In this document: in pieces, positions 32,864 through 41,409 of the stretch
How the letters are laid out: each line of letters opens with the position of its first letter
How positions within the stretch are numbered: the first letter of the stretch is position 1
Source: Candidatus Methanoperedens sp.
GTDB lineage: Archaea > Halobacteriota > Methanosarcinia > Methanosarcinales > Methanoperedenaceae
Assembly: GCA_012026835.1 (NCBI GenBank)
Contig: VEPN01000020.1
Location: 1-49,874 of the forward strand
Direction: 5' to 3'
Length of the DNA stretch: 49,874 bases
The notes under the pieces: generated by a model
What the model saw: only the letters and a program-made list of their open reading frames with translations
Database searches by the model: none
What the model was told of the DNA's origin: nothing
Made by a program: the position numbers and the translations under genes

Positions 32864-34000
32864 TTACTGAGGTTGCAAAGTATACGAAAGTGAAATATAT
32901 GCGGGAGGTACCATCCAATTATATATTGCTATATTTTTGGGTTGATATCCAGCTTTTGTTAATCTCAGAAACGTTGGTGATGGATAGATTTTTGGATTTA
33001 TGTAAACCGGAGTGACACCAAGATTTTGCCCGGTATTAGTTATAGTTACGGTTGCACCACTCGGGTTAGAATTTATTAAAAGTGCTCCACTGGTAGATGT
33101 TGGAACCGGGGTAGGTGCTGGTGTTTTAGTCGGAACAGGTGTTGGCGTTGGTGTCGGTGTTGAGGTTGATAAAGGTTTTAGATTATACGAAAGTGAAGTA
33201 TATCTGGGCGGCACCATCCAATTATATATTGGAAAATTGATAGATTGGTATCCTGATTTCGATAATCTAAGAAAAGTCGGCGATGGATAAGCTGCTGGAT
33301 TTATAGAATACGGGGTAACGCCAAGATTTTTACCGGTATTAGCTATAGACACAGCGGCGCCGCTCGGATTGGAATTTATTAAAAGTGTTCCACTGGTAGA
33401 TGTTGGAATTGGGGTGGGTGCTGGTGTCTTCGTAGGAACAGGTGTTGGCGTTGGTGTTGTGCCAGCATTAAAGGGCTTCACAATCTTGCTGCCAAAGTCT
33501 GTTACCCAGGCGCAATCGCCTGCATTGCAACTGCGAGAGATGCCTATCGCAACGTAGGAGCTGCCGAGCATGTTTGCCTGATGACCAGGGCTGTTTTTCC
33601 AGAGGTCAAATGCCTGTTGGGCGCTTGTCGCTCCGCCGCCATACCCCCATGCGAGGTTCTCTGCTGCCGAGGCGCTTATTCCGGCTGGATACCCAAAGGC
33701 TTGCAGGCGCTTATCGAATGTTCGCCCCGTGGAGTCTGTATGAGAACAGGTATATTTTCCCGTTACACAATATGTGAGCATATCATTGCTCATCCAGTTC
33801 GCACCGTCCTGAAGCGCTGCATCGATGCTTAGCGAAGCAAGATTATTCTGTGCTCGATAGGAGTTGATAAGGCCAAGAAAGGACTGTGCCTCGCTATCGT
33901 ACAGCGCGCTTGCACTGTTGGCGAGCAATAATACCAGTATTGGCATAATACATATTCTGAAGGCTTTCCATCGATTAATATAATTTTCCTTTATGTTCAT
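32864..34000 (-). CDS. Secreted CAP/SCP-domain protein with two PEGA domains
   Basis: This 378-residue protein has a signal peptide ending at ASALYD (about 34), a CAP (SCP/PR-1) domain at about 38-178 (LINSYRAQNNL, CSHTDSTGRTF, AENLAWG, WKNSPGHQANML), and two PEGA domains (GTLLINSNPSGAAVSI; GALLINSNPSGATVTI) joined by Thr/Pro linkers built from PTPTPVPTKTPAP. The CAP cavity His and Glu are present. PEGA domains bind surface layers or glycans in prokaryotes, so the CAP head is probably displayed on the envelope. Enzyme activity is not implied. The PEGA ends match those of the next gene. Confidence 0.85.
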   Translation of the reverse strand: MNIKENYINRWKAFRICIMPILVLLLANSASALYDSEAQSFLGLINSYRAQNNLASLSIDAALQDGANWMSNDMLTYCVTGKYTCSHTDSTGRTFDKRLQAFGYPAGISASAAENLAWGYGGGATSAQQAFDLWKNSPGHQANMLGSSYVAIGISRSCNAGDCAWVTDFGSKIVKPFNAGTTPTPTPVPTKTPAPTPIPTSTSGTLLINSNPSGAAVSIANTGKNLGVTPYSINPAAYPSPTFLRLSKSGYQSINFPIYNWMVPPRYTSLSYNLKPLSTSTPTPTPTPVPTKTPAPTPVPTSTSGALLINSNPSGATVTITNTGQNLGVTPVYINPKIYPSPTFLRLTKAGYQPKNIAIYNWMVPPAYISLSYTLQPQ

Positions 34001-34100
34001 AGTTAGTCTTCCTATGGCATCACATGTGATCGCTGAAGCCTGATGAGAAAAATTATTGATGCCACTGCTTTGATTGTCATCTATTGTTTCACAAGAAATA

Positions 34101-34136
34101 TAAAAAATAAATGCTGGCGAAGTTGTATCACCAGCA
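34101..34136 (-). terminator. Terminator of the PEGA-domain gene
   Basis: TGCTGGTGA-TACAACT-TCGCCAGCA on the minus strand (one G-T pair) followed by TTTATTTTTTA, 22 bp past the stop at 34159. Confidence 0.7.
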
Positions 34137-34158
34137 GGGTGTTTCTATTTTATATCAA

Positions 34159-34788
34159 CTAAATTGGATTTAGATAAAATATAGTATAGGTGCTAGCCAT
34201 GTTCGAATAAACAAAGCCACCGCCGTCATTATACCCTGATTTTACAGCTTTCATCCAAGTCATCCCTCCATTAAGTGTTTTGTCATAACGGAATGGAGTT
34301 CTTCCCAGATATTTACCTGCATTCACACCACTTAAAACATATACATCAGCGCCCTGTGGACTTGAATCTATGGTTATCCAACTGGATGATGGTGCTGGGG
34401 TTGGCGCTGGAGTGGGCGCCGGTGTCGGTGCTGGAGTGGGTGCCTTTGTTGGTGCGGGAGTTGGCGCTGGTGAGGTTGTAGTTGATGAAACTTGCAAATT
34501 ATACGAAAGAGAAGTATACGTGGGTGGCACCATCCAGTTATATATTGCTACGTTTTTGGATTGATATCCAGATTTGGATAATATTAAAAACGATGGCGAC
34601 GGATAAGCAGTCGGATCTATGGAGACTGGAGTGATTCCAAGACTTTTCCCGCCTAAAGTCACGGTAGCGCCACTTGGGTTTGAATTTATCTTAAGAGTTG
34701 CACTGGCCATTGCCGCGCTGGTGCTCAGGAGTAGCACAGACATTGCTATTATTCCTAACATTACATAACTTTTGTATCTTTTGTTCAT
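34159..34788 (-). CDS. Secreted protein with two PEGA-type domains
   Basis: From ATG 34788, preceded by TGGAGGAAAAAT, the product has 209 residues: signal peptide to about residue 30, a PEGA domain (ATLKINSNPSGATVTLGGK to NLQV), a proline/alanine linker (APTPAPTPAPTPAP), and a second, more divergent PEGA domain (WITIDSSPQGADVYVL). The first domain closely matches the CAP protein's PEGA domains, including IYNWMVPP and SLSYNL, so the two neighbours are recent relatives. Location outside the cell is inferred; ligand unknown. Confidence 0.78.
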   Translation of the reverse strand: MNKRYKSYVMLGIIAMSVLLLSTSAAMASATLKINSNPSGATVTLGGKSLGITPVSIDPTAYPSPSFLILSKSGYQSKNVAIYNWMVPPTYTSLSYNLQVSSTTTSPAPTPAPTKAPTPAPTPAPTPAPTPAPSSSWITIDSSPQGADVYVLSGVNAGKYLGRTPFRYDKTLNGGMTWMKAVKSGYNDGGGFVYSNMASTYTIFYLNPI

Positions 34789-35064
34789 ATTTTTCCTCCA
34801 TACGTCAATAATTGAGGCCATTAATTAAACCTTATGGTAATTATTATTATCACTGATTTAAATGCTGTGGCCATGTCATGTTTGCATAAAGAGAATATGA
34901 TTCATAATAAACGAATCGGAAGTTTATTTGAGTTTTTACGGTTTTTATCAGAGTATATTTGGGTTTTTATTGTTTTTTCCTGCTTTTAATAAAAAAATAA
35001 GTGTTATATGCCCCCAAAATGCATTAAAAAGCACATTAACATAATCTCAAGAAAAAAATATAAA

Positions 35065-35210
35065 ATTCAAACGGCTGGCGTTTAAATAATATGCTTTATA
35101 CCGGATACGCTCTATGCTTTGCTGCGCTTCCTTCAAGAGCAGACATTTATTGATATAAATATAAGGAACTAAAAATAACAGTATGATTAAGATTTCCGGA
35201 TTTTTGATTT
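35065..35210 (+). pseudogene. Decayed relative of the small winged-helix gene
   Basis: From 35131, CTTCAAGAGCAGACATTTAT tracks CTTCAAGAACAGGCATTCAT of the intact gene at 27028-27225, and the match continues raggedly to the TTTGA end. Upstream, TCAAACG and AATAATATG(C/T)TTT words also correspond, broken by an insertion. The frame carries several stops, so it is not expressed as protein. A TTAAAAAGCACATTA sequence lies before it (35024), recalling the box near the intact gene. Boundaries approximate; the first half is less certain. Confidence 0.5.
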
Positions 35211-35572
35211 CAGTGCAGCATCTCGCCAACTATTTTTATTCTTTTCAACAGTTCCCTTCCGTTATCTGTAAGTTCATAACTATCAGGTTCAGGGTTATCG
35301 CATTTTGTAACAAAACCCTCCTCCAATAAAAAATTAAAATATCTTTTGAAATTTCTCCAGTCAAGACATGCCCTTTGCATGATTCGTGTTTTTTTTGATT
35401 TTTTATCTTCGGTTAATACTGTCAGCATATCCCTGATAATTTCCCATCTGCTTCTTTCGATCCTCACTCCTTTATCTCTTCGATTTTTTGGGTCATCTAA
35501 AGCAGTACTGTCCCTTGCTTCTGCAATTGCTAATCCGTTCAAGTTTGTTCCCCTCATATCAATCTTGCACAT
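35210..35572 (-). CDS. Archaeal winged-helix transcription regulator
   Basis: The 120-residue protein has a basic winged-helix core: RSRWEIIRDMLTVLTE, TRIMQRACLDWRNFKRYFNF (recognition helix), and the wing EEGFVTKCDNPEPDSYELTD followed by GRELLKRI. This is the pattern of the archaeal single-domain regulators of the PF14947 type. An extra 35-residue N-terminus precedes it. An alternative start is M6. No ligand domain is visible. It stands alone beside the surface-protein region, so a local regulator is possible but unproved. Confidence 0.7.
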   Translation of the reverse strand: MCKIDMRGTNLNGLAIAEARDSTALDDPKNRRDKGVRIERSRWEIIRDMLTVLTEDKKSKKTRIMQRACLDWRNFKRYFNFLLEEGFVTKCDNPEPDSYELTDNGRELLKRIKIVGEMLH

Positions 35573-35734
35573 CCCGATTCAACATAAAAAGATTCCCTGA
35601 TTGTAACTGAACTAAAAGCAATCTTTTTTGAATCTTTATTAATCCTATAAATATTCACCCCACATTAACTTTACACCCTATAACCTGTTTACCATATTGG
35701 ATTAACGCTATATGAAGTTTTCCATAGGGCCAAG

Positions 35735-37018
35735 CTAAATACCACTATTATTTAACAATGCGTTTTCAAATATTTGCAGCCCATTATCGATTTCATACTT
35801 TGAGATAATTAATGGCGGCACAAATCTTATTACCGAATCACCGGCAGGCAACAGGATCAATCCACCTTCAAGCGATTTCTTTATTATCAAATCGCGTTTT
35901 TCAGCATCAGATTCTTTATTTTCCTTTACGATCTCAATTCCTATCATAAGGCCTATGCCCCGTACATCTCCTATTGCAGGATATTTTTCCCTGAAATCAT
36001 TCAGTTGCTTCATCAGGTAATTTCCTTTCTCAACAGCCTTCTCGCCAAGCTTTTTACTCTCCATGAAATCAAGTGTTGCAAGCCCGCCTGCTGAGGCAAG
36101 CAGGTTGCCGCCGAATGTGTTTGCATGCGCCCCGGCCGGCCAGTCCATTATTTCTGAAGTGGAAAGAGTCGCACCGAGGGGTATCCCGCCGCCTATGGAT
36201 TTTGACATGCATACAATGTCGGCCCTCACATCGAAATTCTCAAGGGCCATAAATTTCCCTGTCCTGAAACCGCCGCTTTGGATTTCATCAGCTATCAGCA
36301 AAATATTATTCTCGTCGCAAATCCTGCGGATTTCCTTATGGAACTCAGGCGGCGGGACTATGAACCCGCCTTCTCCCTGTATTGGTTCCACAACAATGGC
36401 AGCTGTGTCTCTGGGCGAAAGCACTCTTTTAAATATTGTCCTTTCAAGCTCCCTGGCGCATGAGATACCGCATCCCGGATAATCAAGATTAAGCGGGCAG
36501 CGGTAGCAGTAAGCATAGTGCGAGTGCACTACCCGCAGGGACGGGAAATTCTCCTTATGCCTGATCTTTGAACCCGTAAGCGAGAGAGCACCAAGCGTCC
36601 TGCCATGGAAAGCACGGTAAAATGCGACCATGCTGTTCCTTTTTGAGTACCAGAATGCAAGCTTCATCGCAGCTTCGACAGCCTCTGCTCCTGAATTTGA
36701 CAGGAACACTTTTTCATATCCTGTCATTTTGCAAAGTTTCTCTGCAAGTTTCACAGGCATTTCGGCATAAAAATCCGAAAAACCGCAGTGCACCATTTTT
36801 TCCATCTGGACGCATACTGCTTCCTTGACTTTTTTACAGTTATATCCAATGTTCATCACAGCCACACCTGAAGCGAAATCAATGTAGCTTTTGCCTTCGA
36901 TATCGAATACTGTAGAGCCATCCGCATGGTCGACCACAAGCTCATATGGCCGCGTGAGTGCTGAAATGACTTTACTATCCCTGTTTATTATTTCCCTGGA
37001 TTTTTGTCCCGGTTTCAT
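35735..37018 (-). CDS. Class III PLP-dependent aminotransferase (4-aminobutyrate/ornithine type)
   Basis: This 427-residue enzyme moves an omega- or alpha-amino group to an oxo acid using pyridoxal phosphate. Class III marks are SNSGAEAVEAAMKLA (phosphate loop), AFHGRTLGALSLTG, VEPIQGEGGFIVPP, LLIADEIQSGGFRTG (cofactor Asp) and MSKSIGGGIPLGA with the Schiff-base lysine. Substrate candidates are 4-aminobutyrate, ornithine or lysine; archaeal members also include racemases. It follows the aldehyde dehydrogenase with a 10-bp gap, which suggests the pair turns an omega-amino acid into a dicarboxylate. The start follows GAGGGAAAAAC. Confidence 0.85.
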   Translation of the reverse strand: MKPGQKSREIINRDSKVISALTRPYELVVDHADGSTVFDIEGKSYIDFASGVAVMNIGYNCKKVKEAVCVQMEKMVHCGFSDFYAEMPVKLAEKLCKMTGYEKVFLSNSGAEAVEAAMKLAFWYSKRNSMVAFYRAFHGRTLGALSLTGSKIRHKENFPSLRVVHSHYAYCYRCPLNLDYPGCGISCARELERTIFKRVLSPRDTAAIVVEPIQGEGGFIVPPPEFHKEIRRICDENNILLIADEIQSGGFRTGKFMALENFDVRADIVCMSKSIGGGIPLGATLSTSEIMDWPAGAHANTFGGNLLASAGGLATLDFMESKKLGEKAVEKGNYLMKQLNDFREKYPAIGDVRGIGLMIGIEIVKENKESDAEKRDLIIKKSLEGGLILLPAGDSVIRFVPPLIISKYEIDNGLQIFENALLNNSGI

Positions 37019-37028
37019 GTTTTTCCCT

Positions 37029-38501
37029 CTATCCTGTGTCTATCTGCGCTTTCTGAAGCTTTCCACTGTAGTCAAAATAAGCAGTTTTCAATTCCGTGAA
37101 TTCCTCCACTGCAGTAGTGCCGGCTTCACGTGTTCCGTTCCCTGTGGATTTCACTCCTCCGAAGGGAAGATGGATTTCCGAGCCTATTGTAGGGGCGTTT
37201 ATGTAAGTTATGCCTGCCTCGATTTTTTCTATGGCCCTGAAAGCATTTGTTATATTTTTTGTATAAATCGAAGATGACAGGCCATATTCAACCGAGTTTG
37301 CAATCTTTATCGCCTCATCAAAATCACAGGCACTTATCAGAGACGTCACTGGGCCAAATATTTCTTCCTGTGCTATTCTCATATCAGGAGTAACATCTGA
37401 AAATAAAGCTGGCTCAATAAAGTAACCTGGAAGAGGTTTAATGATTTTCCCGCCCTGGACAAGCTTAGCTCCTTCCTCTTTTCCAATCTCAATATATCTT
37501 GCAATCTTTTGAAGCTGTGTATTATTAATGACTGGCCCTATATCGACATTCTCATCAAGGCCATTGCCGATATTAAGTAACTCCGTCTTCTCAATAAGTC
37601 TTTTCTGGAACAATGGCAGTATTTTTTCATGCACTATCACACGGCTTGCCGCTGTGCACCGCTGCCCTGTTGTCCCGAAAGCCCCCCACAGCACACCATC
37701 TATGGCCAGGTCCATGTCTGCGTCGTCCATAACTATAATTGGATTTTTCCCTCCAAGTTCGAGGGATACGCGCTTCATATCCCTGGCTGCCTCGCCAAGT
37801 ATCCACTTCCCGGTCTCAAGCGAGCCTGTGAAAGATACAGCGCGGATTTTCCTGTTCTTAACGATCGCCCCGCCAACAGCGCTTCCCTCTCCCGTCACAA
37901 GATTCAGGACACTACGGGGGAGTCCGGCATCTGTGAGTATCTTTACAAGTTCTATTGAAAGAAGAGGCGTATCACTTGCAGGCTTGAACACAAGCGTATT
38001 CCCGGATATGAGGGCAGGCATTATTTTCCAGGCAGGAATCGCTATAGGGAAATTCCAGGGTGTGATAAGCCCCACTACTCCTATGGGCCTTCGTACAGTG
38101 AGGCAGAACTTATCCGGAAGTTCAGAGGGCGTTGTTTCACCCAGAAGCCGTCTTCCTTCACCTGCCGCGTAATACGTTATATCAATTGCCTCCTGGACAT
38201 CCCCGCGCGCTTCCTTGAGAACTTTTCCCATTTCAGTGGTCATGAGGCGGGCAAGTTCCTCTTTTCGCTCTTCAAGTATCCTGGCAGCGCGAAAAAGAAT
38301 CTTAGCGCGCCTGGGAGCCGGAGTGCTGCTCCATGCATCGAAAGCATCCTCTGCGCTGTCAGCGGCTCGCCGGACATCGTCCTCTGAAGCCTTATGCAGC
38401 CTTGCTATAAGTTCAAGAGTTGCCGGATTAAAATCATCAAAAGTCTCGCCATTACTTGATTCAATCCATTCGCCATCTATGAAAAGCTTGTATTCCTGCA
38501 C
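37029..38501 (-). CDS. NAD(P)-dependent aldehyde dehydrogenase
   Basis: The 490-residue ALDH oxidises an aldehyde to an acid. Seen: TPWNFPIAIPAWKI, GNTLVFKPAS, SFTGSLETGKWI, LELGGKNPIIV with catalytic Glu, and GQRCTAASR with nucleophilic Cys. The end IHLPFGGVKSTGNGTREAG is typical of semialdehyde and aminoadipic-semialdehyde types. It starts with GTG after GGTGAGGTTTT and leads the aminotransferase by 10 bp. Together they could form a GABA- or lysine-type degradation step; the reverse order of reaction (transamination first) is usual. Exact substrate not determined. Confidence 0.88.
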   Translation of the reverse strand: MQEYKLFIDGEWIESSNGETFDDFNPATLELIARLHKASEDDVRRAADSAEDAFDAWSSTPAPRRAKILFRAARILEERKEELARLMTTEMGKVLKEARGDVQEAIDITYYAAGEGRRLLGETTPSELPDKFCLTVRRPIGVVGLITPWNFPIAIPAWKIMPALISGNTLVFKPASDTPLLSIELVKILTDAGLPRSVLNLVTGEGSAVGGAIVKNRKIRAVSFTGSLETGKWILGEAARDMKRVSLELGGKNPIIVMDDADMDLAIDGVLWGAFGTTGQRCTAASRVIVHEKILPLFQKRLIEKTELLNIGNGLDENVDIGPVINNTQLQKIARYIEIGKEEGAKLVQGGKIIKPLPGYFIEPALFSDVTPDMRIAQEEIFGPVTSLISACDFDEAIKIANSVEYGLSSSIYTKNITNAFRAIEKIEAGITYINAPTIGSEIHLPFGGVKSTGNGTREAGTTAVEEFTELKTAYFDYSGKLQKAQIDTG

Positions 38502-38579
38502 AAAACCTCACCCTGTATTTAATTTGGGGGTGATTGTATTTTAAGGTTTTGCGTATCTGGATGCAATCCGGATGCAGCC

Positions 38580-40091
38580 TCACATGAACTTTATTCCCTC
38601 CGGGATATCCCCTACCTTTTCCCTGAAAGCATCAGGCCAGTCCTTCTGCTCAAACCCTTTCTGGGCAAAGAACGTGCTTGCCCACCTCTCAAGGCCGATG
38701 CCCGAACAGCCGCTCCATACTTCCTTTCCAGACTGCGACTTCACATTAAAGCCCTTCGGGTACTTGTCGCCATTGATGCTCAGGTTCTGGAACTCAAGCC
38801 ACTCGCCATCCTTTCCGCGATAGGGCAGCGGTGCTTCAAAATCGATGGTGCCGACATCTTTGTTCCCCGCAAGCCCGGTAAGCCCTTCCTGTGCCATGAA
38901 CCAGGGAGTGACCCATGCCATCCTCCACTCAAGGTCGAGTATATCGTTGAATATATGTTTGTAGCATTCCTGCATTTCCTTTGAGTGAGCCACGATTTGT
39001 TCCTGACTTCCTATGAAAACCAGTTCTATCCTGTGGAACTCATCCACCCTTTCCATCCCGTGTATGCCGCCGCTTTCGTACCTGTGCGATGTGCCAGAGC
39101 GGTCAAATACCTTTACAGGGAAAGAATCGTCGGCCACGGTTCTCCCCTGCATGAATGGCCAGAACGAGGGGCACTGTGCATAGCACATGGCGCCTATGGG
39201 CTTATCGATCTTTTCTGAAATCAGGTCAAGAGGGACTTCAAGCGTGACCTTGTAATGATCTATTACTTCCTCCCAGAATGCGGGGTCGCGCGTCTTTGGC
39301 GGGCTGATATAATAAATTTCAGGATATACGCCCTTTGCATGCCCTGAATGTTTCAATACTTCCCATGTATCAAGTTTCGGGAATATCATCTCAATATAGC
39401 CAAGGGGTCTGATAACTTCTTCAAGCACTATCTGCTCAAACGTCCTGAAGATGCGTGTCATCTGAGGCCCGTGTATCCACTGGCCGCGTCCCAGAGACCG
39501 CTTTATCCATCCGCGCTTTTCAGCTTCCACTGTCGGGTCGCTGCTGAATTTCATCTCTTTTTTGGGGCTTTCCCAGAGCGGACTCCAGTGTTCAGCCTTG
39601 CCGCCAAAGCCCTGCGCAGCTATCTTATCTTCGATGAGTGAGATTATCCTGTCAGGCACCTTGTTCTCAAGTTCTGCTTCCCCGACATCAAGGGAGAGCG
39701 TTATCATGCCGTCCTGGAATCCAATGGTTTTTACATGCGGTATTTTCTGTGAGCGCAGCGCCTCACCTGAAGGCATGGAAACTATGAACTCTTCTATTTC
39801 TGCACCCCTTATCCCGATCTTGTGTCCTTTTCCGAGCACGCCTGCAAGAGGCTTGCGCAGCCTGATGAACGCATCGTGAGCGCGCAGGTAACGGTCGGAT
39901 TCGATATCAAAGAAAACGCCGTTGTCCTTTATGTCCCAGCCCAGGATTTTTGCGCCTTTTCCTGCAGGGACACCTTTTTGCAGGATCGTGGTTTTTGCTT
40001 CTTTGATGAACTTTTCTATATCGGCGCGCGCTGCAGATGCGTCTGCGCTTGTTTTGAATGTGCCTTTGAGGTGAAAGTAAGGTTCTGTCAT
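38580..40091 (-). CDS. serS2: Seryl-tRNA synthetase, type 2 (methanogen type)
   Basis: SerRS2 charges tRNA-Ser in a subset of archaea, mainly methanogens, with an active-site zinc in place of the usual serine pocket. The 503-residue product has the characteristic N-terminal tRNA-binding domain (1-160) and class II core: [20 protein letters not shown], zinc ligands Cys in [12 protein letters not shown] and in [12 protein letters not shown] with the Glu between (RIELVFIG region), and the GxGxERW motif 3. Length and motifs distinguish it from the bacterial-type enzyme. Single-gene unit; the start follows AAGGGAAATAT. Confidence 0.92.
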   Translation of the reverse strand: MTEPYFHLKGTFKTSADASAARADIEKFIKEAKTTILQKGVPAGKGAKILGWDIKDNGVFFDIESDRYLRAHDAFIRLRKPLAGVLGKGHKIGIRGAEIEEFIVSMPSGEALRSQKIPHVKTIGFQDGMITLSLDVGEAELENKVPDRIISLIEDKIAAQGFGGKAEHWSPLWESPKKEMKFSSDPTVEAEKRGWIKRSLGRGQWIHGPQMTRIFRTFEQIVLEEVIRPLGYIEMIFPKLDTWEVLKHSGHAKGVYPEIYYISPPKTRDPAFWEEVIDHYKVTLEVPLDLISEKIDKPIGAMCYAQCPSFWPFMQGRTVADDSFPVKVFDRSGTSHRYESGGIHGMERVDEFHRIELVFIGSQEQIVAHSKEMQECYKHIFNDILDLEWRMAWVTPWFMAQEGLTGLAGNKDVGTIDFEAPLPYRGKDGEWLEFQNLSINGDKYPKGFNVKSQSGKEVWSGCSGIGLERWASTFFAQKGFEQKDWPDAFREKVGDIPEGIKFM

Positions 40092-40252
40092 ATATTTCCC
40101 TTTTAAATGATGTTACAGTTCTTATTTATACTTTTTAATTTTTACTTTGGAATCACGCTTATGCAACAATTTTGTTATGCGACATAATAGTTGCACTATT
40201 TTAATTCCTTTGTCATTCAAAAAAAAAGAGAGGCTAAATAAAAAATCTTGAA

Positions 40253-40417
40253 TTACTTCTCAATCAAATAAGCGCCTATGATTATCACAGCCAGAGCTAC
40301 AATACTTGTTAAGATAGCTATATCCCTGCTATCCAAAAACCTCATCGAAGCTCCTTCAACACCGCCTATTATCCCTATTGCGTACAACACACGACCTAAC
40401 ATTTTTTGATTGTTCAT
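40253..40417 (-). CDS. Small two-helix membrane protein (54 residues)
   Basis: This short frame starts with ATG at 40417, preceded by AAGGTGGTAAT, and reads MNNQKMLGRVLYAIGIIGGV then a polar loop EGASMRFLDSRD and a second hydrophobic helix ILTSIVALAVIIIGAYLIEK. Both helices suit membrane insertion. The strong ribosome site and amphipathic pattern favour a true gene. It lies between serS2 and the divergent Nop5 gene. Function unknown; regulatory membrane microprotein is possible. Confidence 0.6.
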   Translation of the reverse strand: MNNQKMLGRVLYAIGIIGGVEGASMRFLDSRDIAILTSIVALAVIIIGAYLIEK

Positions 40418-40508
40418 ATTACCACCTTCGGTAAATTATAATATTATATTTAATACTTATACTTTTCCTCCATAAAGGATTTTGTACTTTCAGGGAAAAG
40501 ATAAGCAC

Positions 40509-41408
40509 ATGCAGGTAAGAACATGGTTCGGGATTTTCACCCTTGAAGATGAAGTAATAGTTGAGGTTGAGTTATTCCAGAAAAATATCGATACTATCTT
40601 GAATCGCCTTGTTGAAGAACCATTGATATTAAGGGGAAAGGTTTCAGGGGCTGATCTATGCGACCTTGCAATGAGATACGGTTTCGTGAACTCAAAGAAC
40701 GAATACGATAGCCTGCTTCATGAACTCAATATCGGGCTTGCGAAAAAACAGGTTGCCCGGGCCGTGACCGCCGATACACGTATCATAGCCGCGGTAGAGG
40801 CTATTGATGATATCGATGAGACTGCCAACATTCTGGCCGAAAGATTGAAAGAATGGTACATATTGAATTCCAGTGAAACAGACCTGAAAGGAGAAGAACT
40901 TGCTCGTTATATAACCGGACTTGGGGGAATTGATCCTGAAATAAGAGCAATGCAAAGTTTTGCAGAGGCACTGCTTGGATTATACAATACGCGTCTTCTG
41001 GCAGAAGAATACCTGAAAGAAAACATGCCTGTATTAGCGCCGAATCTAACCAGCATCTCAGGGCATATTCTCGGGGCGCGTCTTTTGAGTATCGCAGGAA
41101 GTCTTGAAAGGCTTGCTTCAATGCCCTCAAGCACAGTACAGGTAATAGGGGCAGGCAGCGCCCTCTTCAAGCATCTGAAAGGTAAAGCGCCGTCCCCCAA
41201 ACACGGATTGATTTTCAGGCATCCTTTTGTGAATACAGCCCCAAAAAAGCTGCGGGGAAAGATCGCAAGGGCGGTTGCCTCAAAAATTTCCCTGGCTGCC
41301 AGATATGATTATTATTCCGGGGAACTGAAAGAAAGCCTGAAGGAGGAACTGAATAATAAGGTGCAGGGTATTAAAAAACAGCATTCCAGGCGGAAATCAA
41401 GTGGCTAA
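40509..41408 (+). CDS. nop5: Nop5 (Nop56/58-type) C/D box RNP core protein
   Basis: Nop5 bridges L7Ae on C/D guide RNA and fibrillarin for 2'-O-methylation of rRNA and tRNA. From ATG 40509 the product has 299 residues: an N-terminal fibrillarin-binding domain, a coiled coil (LLGLYNTRLLAEEYLKENMP) and the NOP domain with the signature VLAPNLTSISGHILGARLLS and APSPKHGLIFRHPFV, ending in a basic KKQHSRRKSSG tail. The frame continues to 40482 upstream without a better start. Unlike many archaea, no fibrillarin gene follows: the next gene is convergent sppA, 2 bp away. Confidence 0.9.
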   Translation: MQVRTWFGIFTLEDEVIVEVELFQKNIDTILNRLVEEPLILRGKVSGADLCDLAMRYGFVNSKNEYDSLLHELNIGLAKKQVARAVTADTRIIAAVEAIDDIDETANILAERLKEWYILNSSETDLKGEELARYITGLGGIDPEIRAMQSFAEALLGLYNTRLLAEEYLKENMPVLAPNLTSISGHILGARLLSIAGSLERLASMPSSTVQVIGAGSALFKHLKGKAPSPKHGLIFRHPFVNTAPKKLRGKIARAVASKISLAARYDYYSGELKESLKEELNNKVQGIKKQHSRRKSSG

Positions 41409-41409
41409 T

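Noticed and set aside
35047-35229. 60-codon minus-strand frame with hydrophobic stretch
   Set aside because: It runs antisense to the winged-helix relic and lacks a ribosome site; the plus-strand similarity explains the sequence better.
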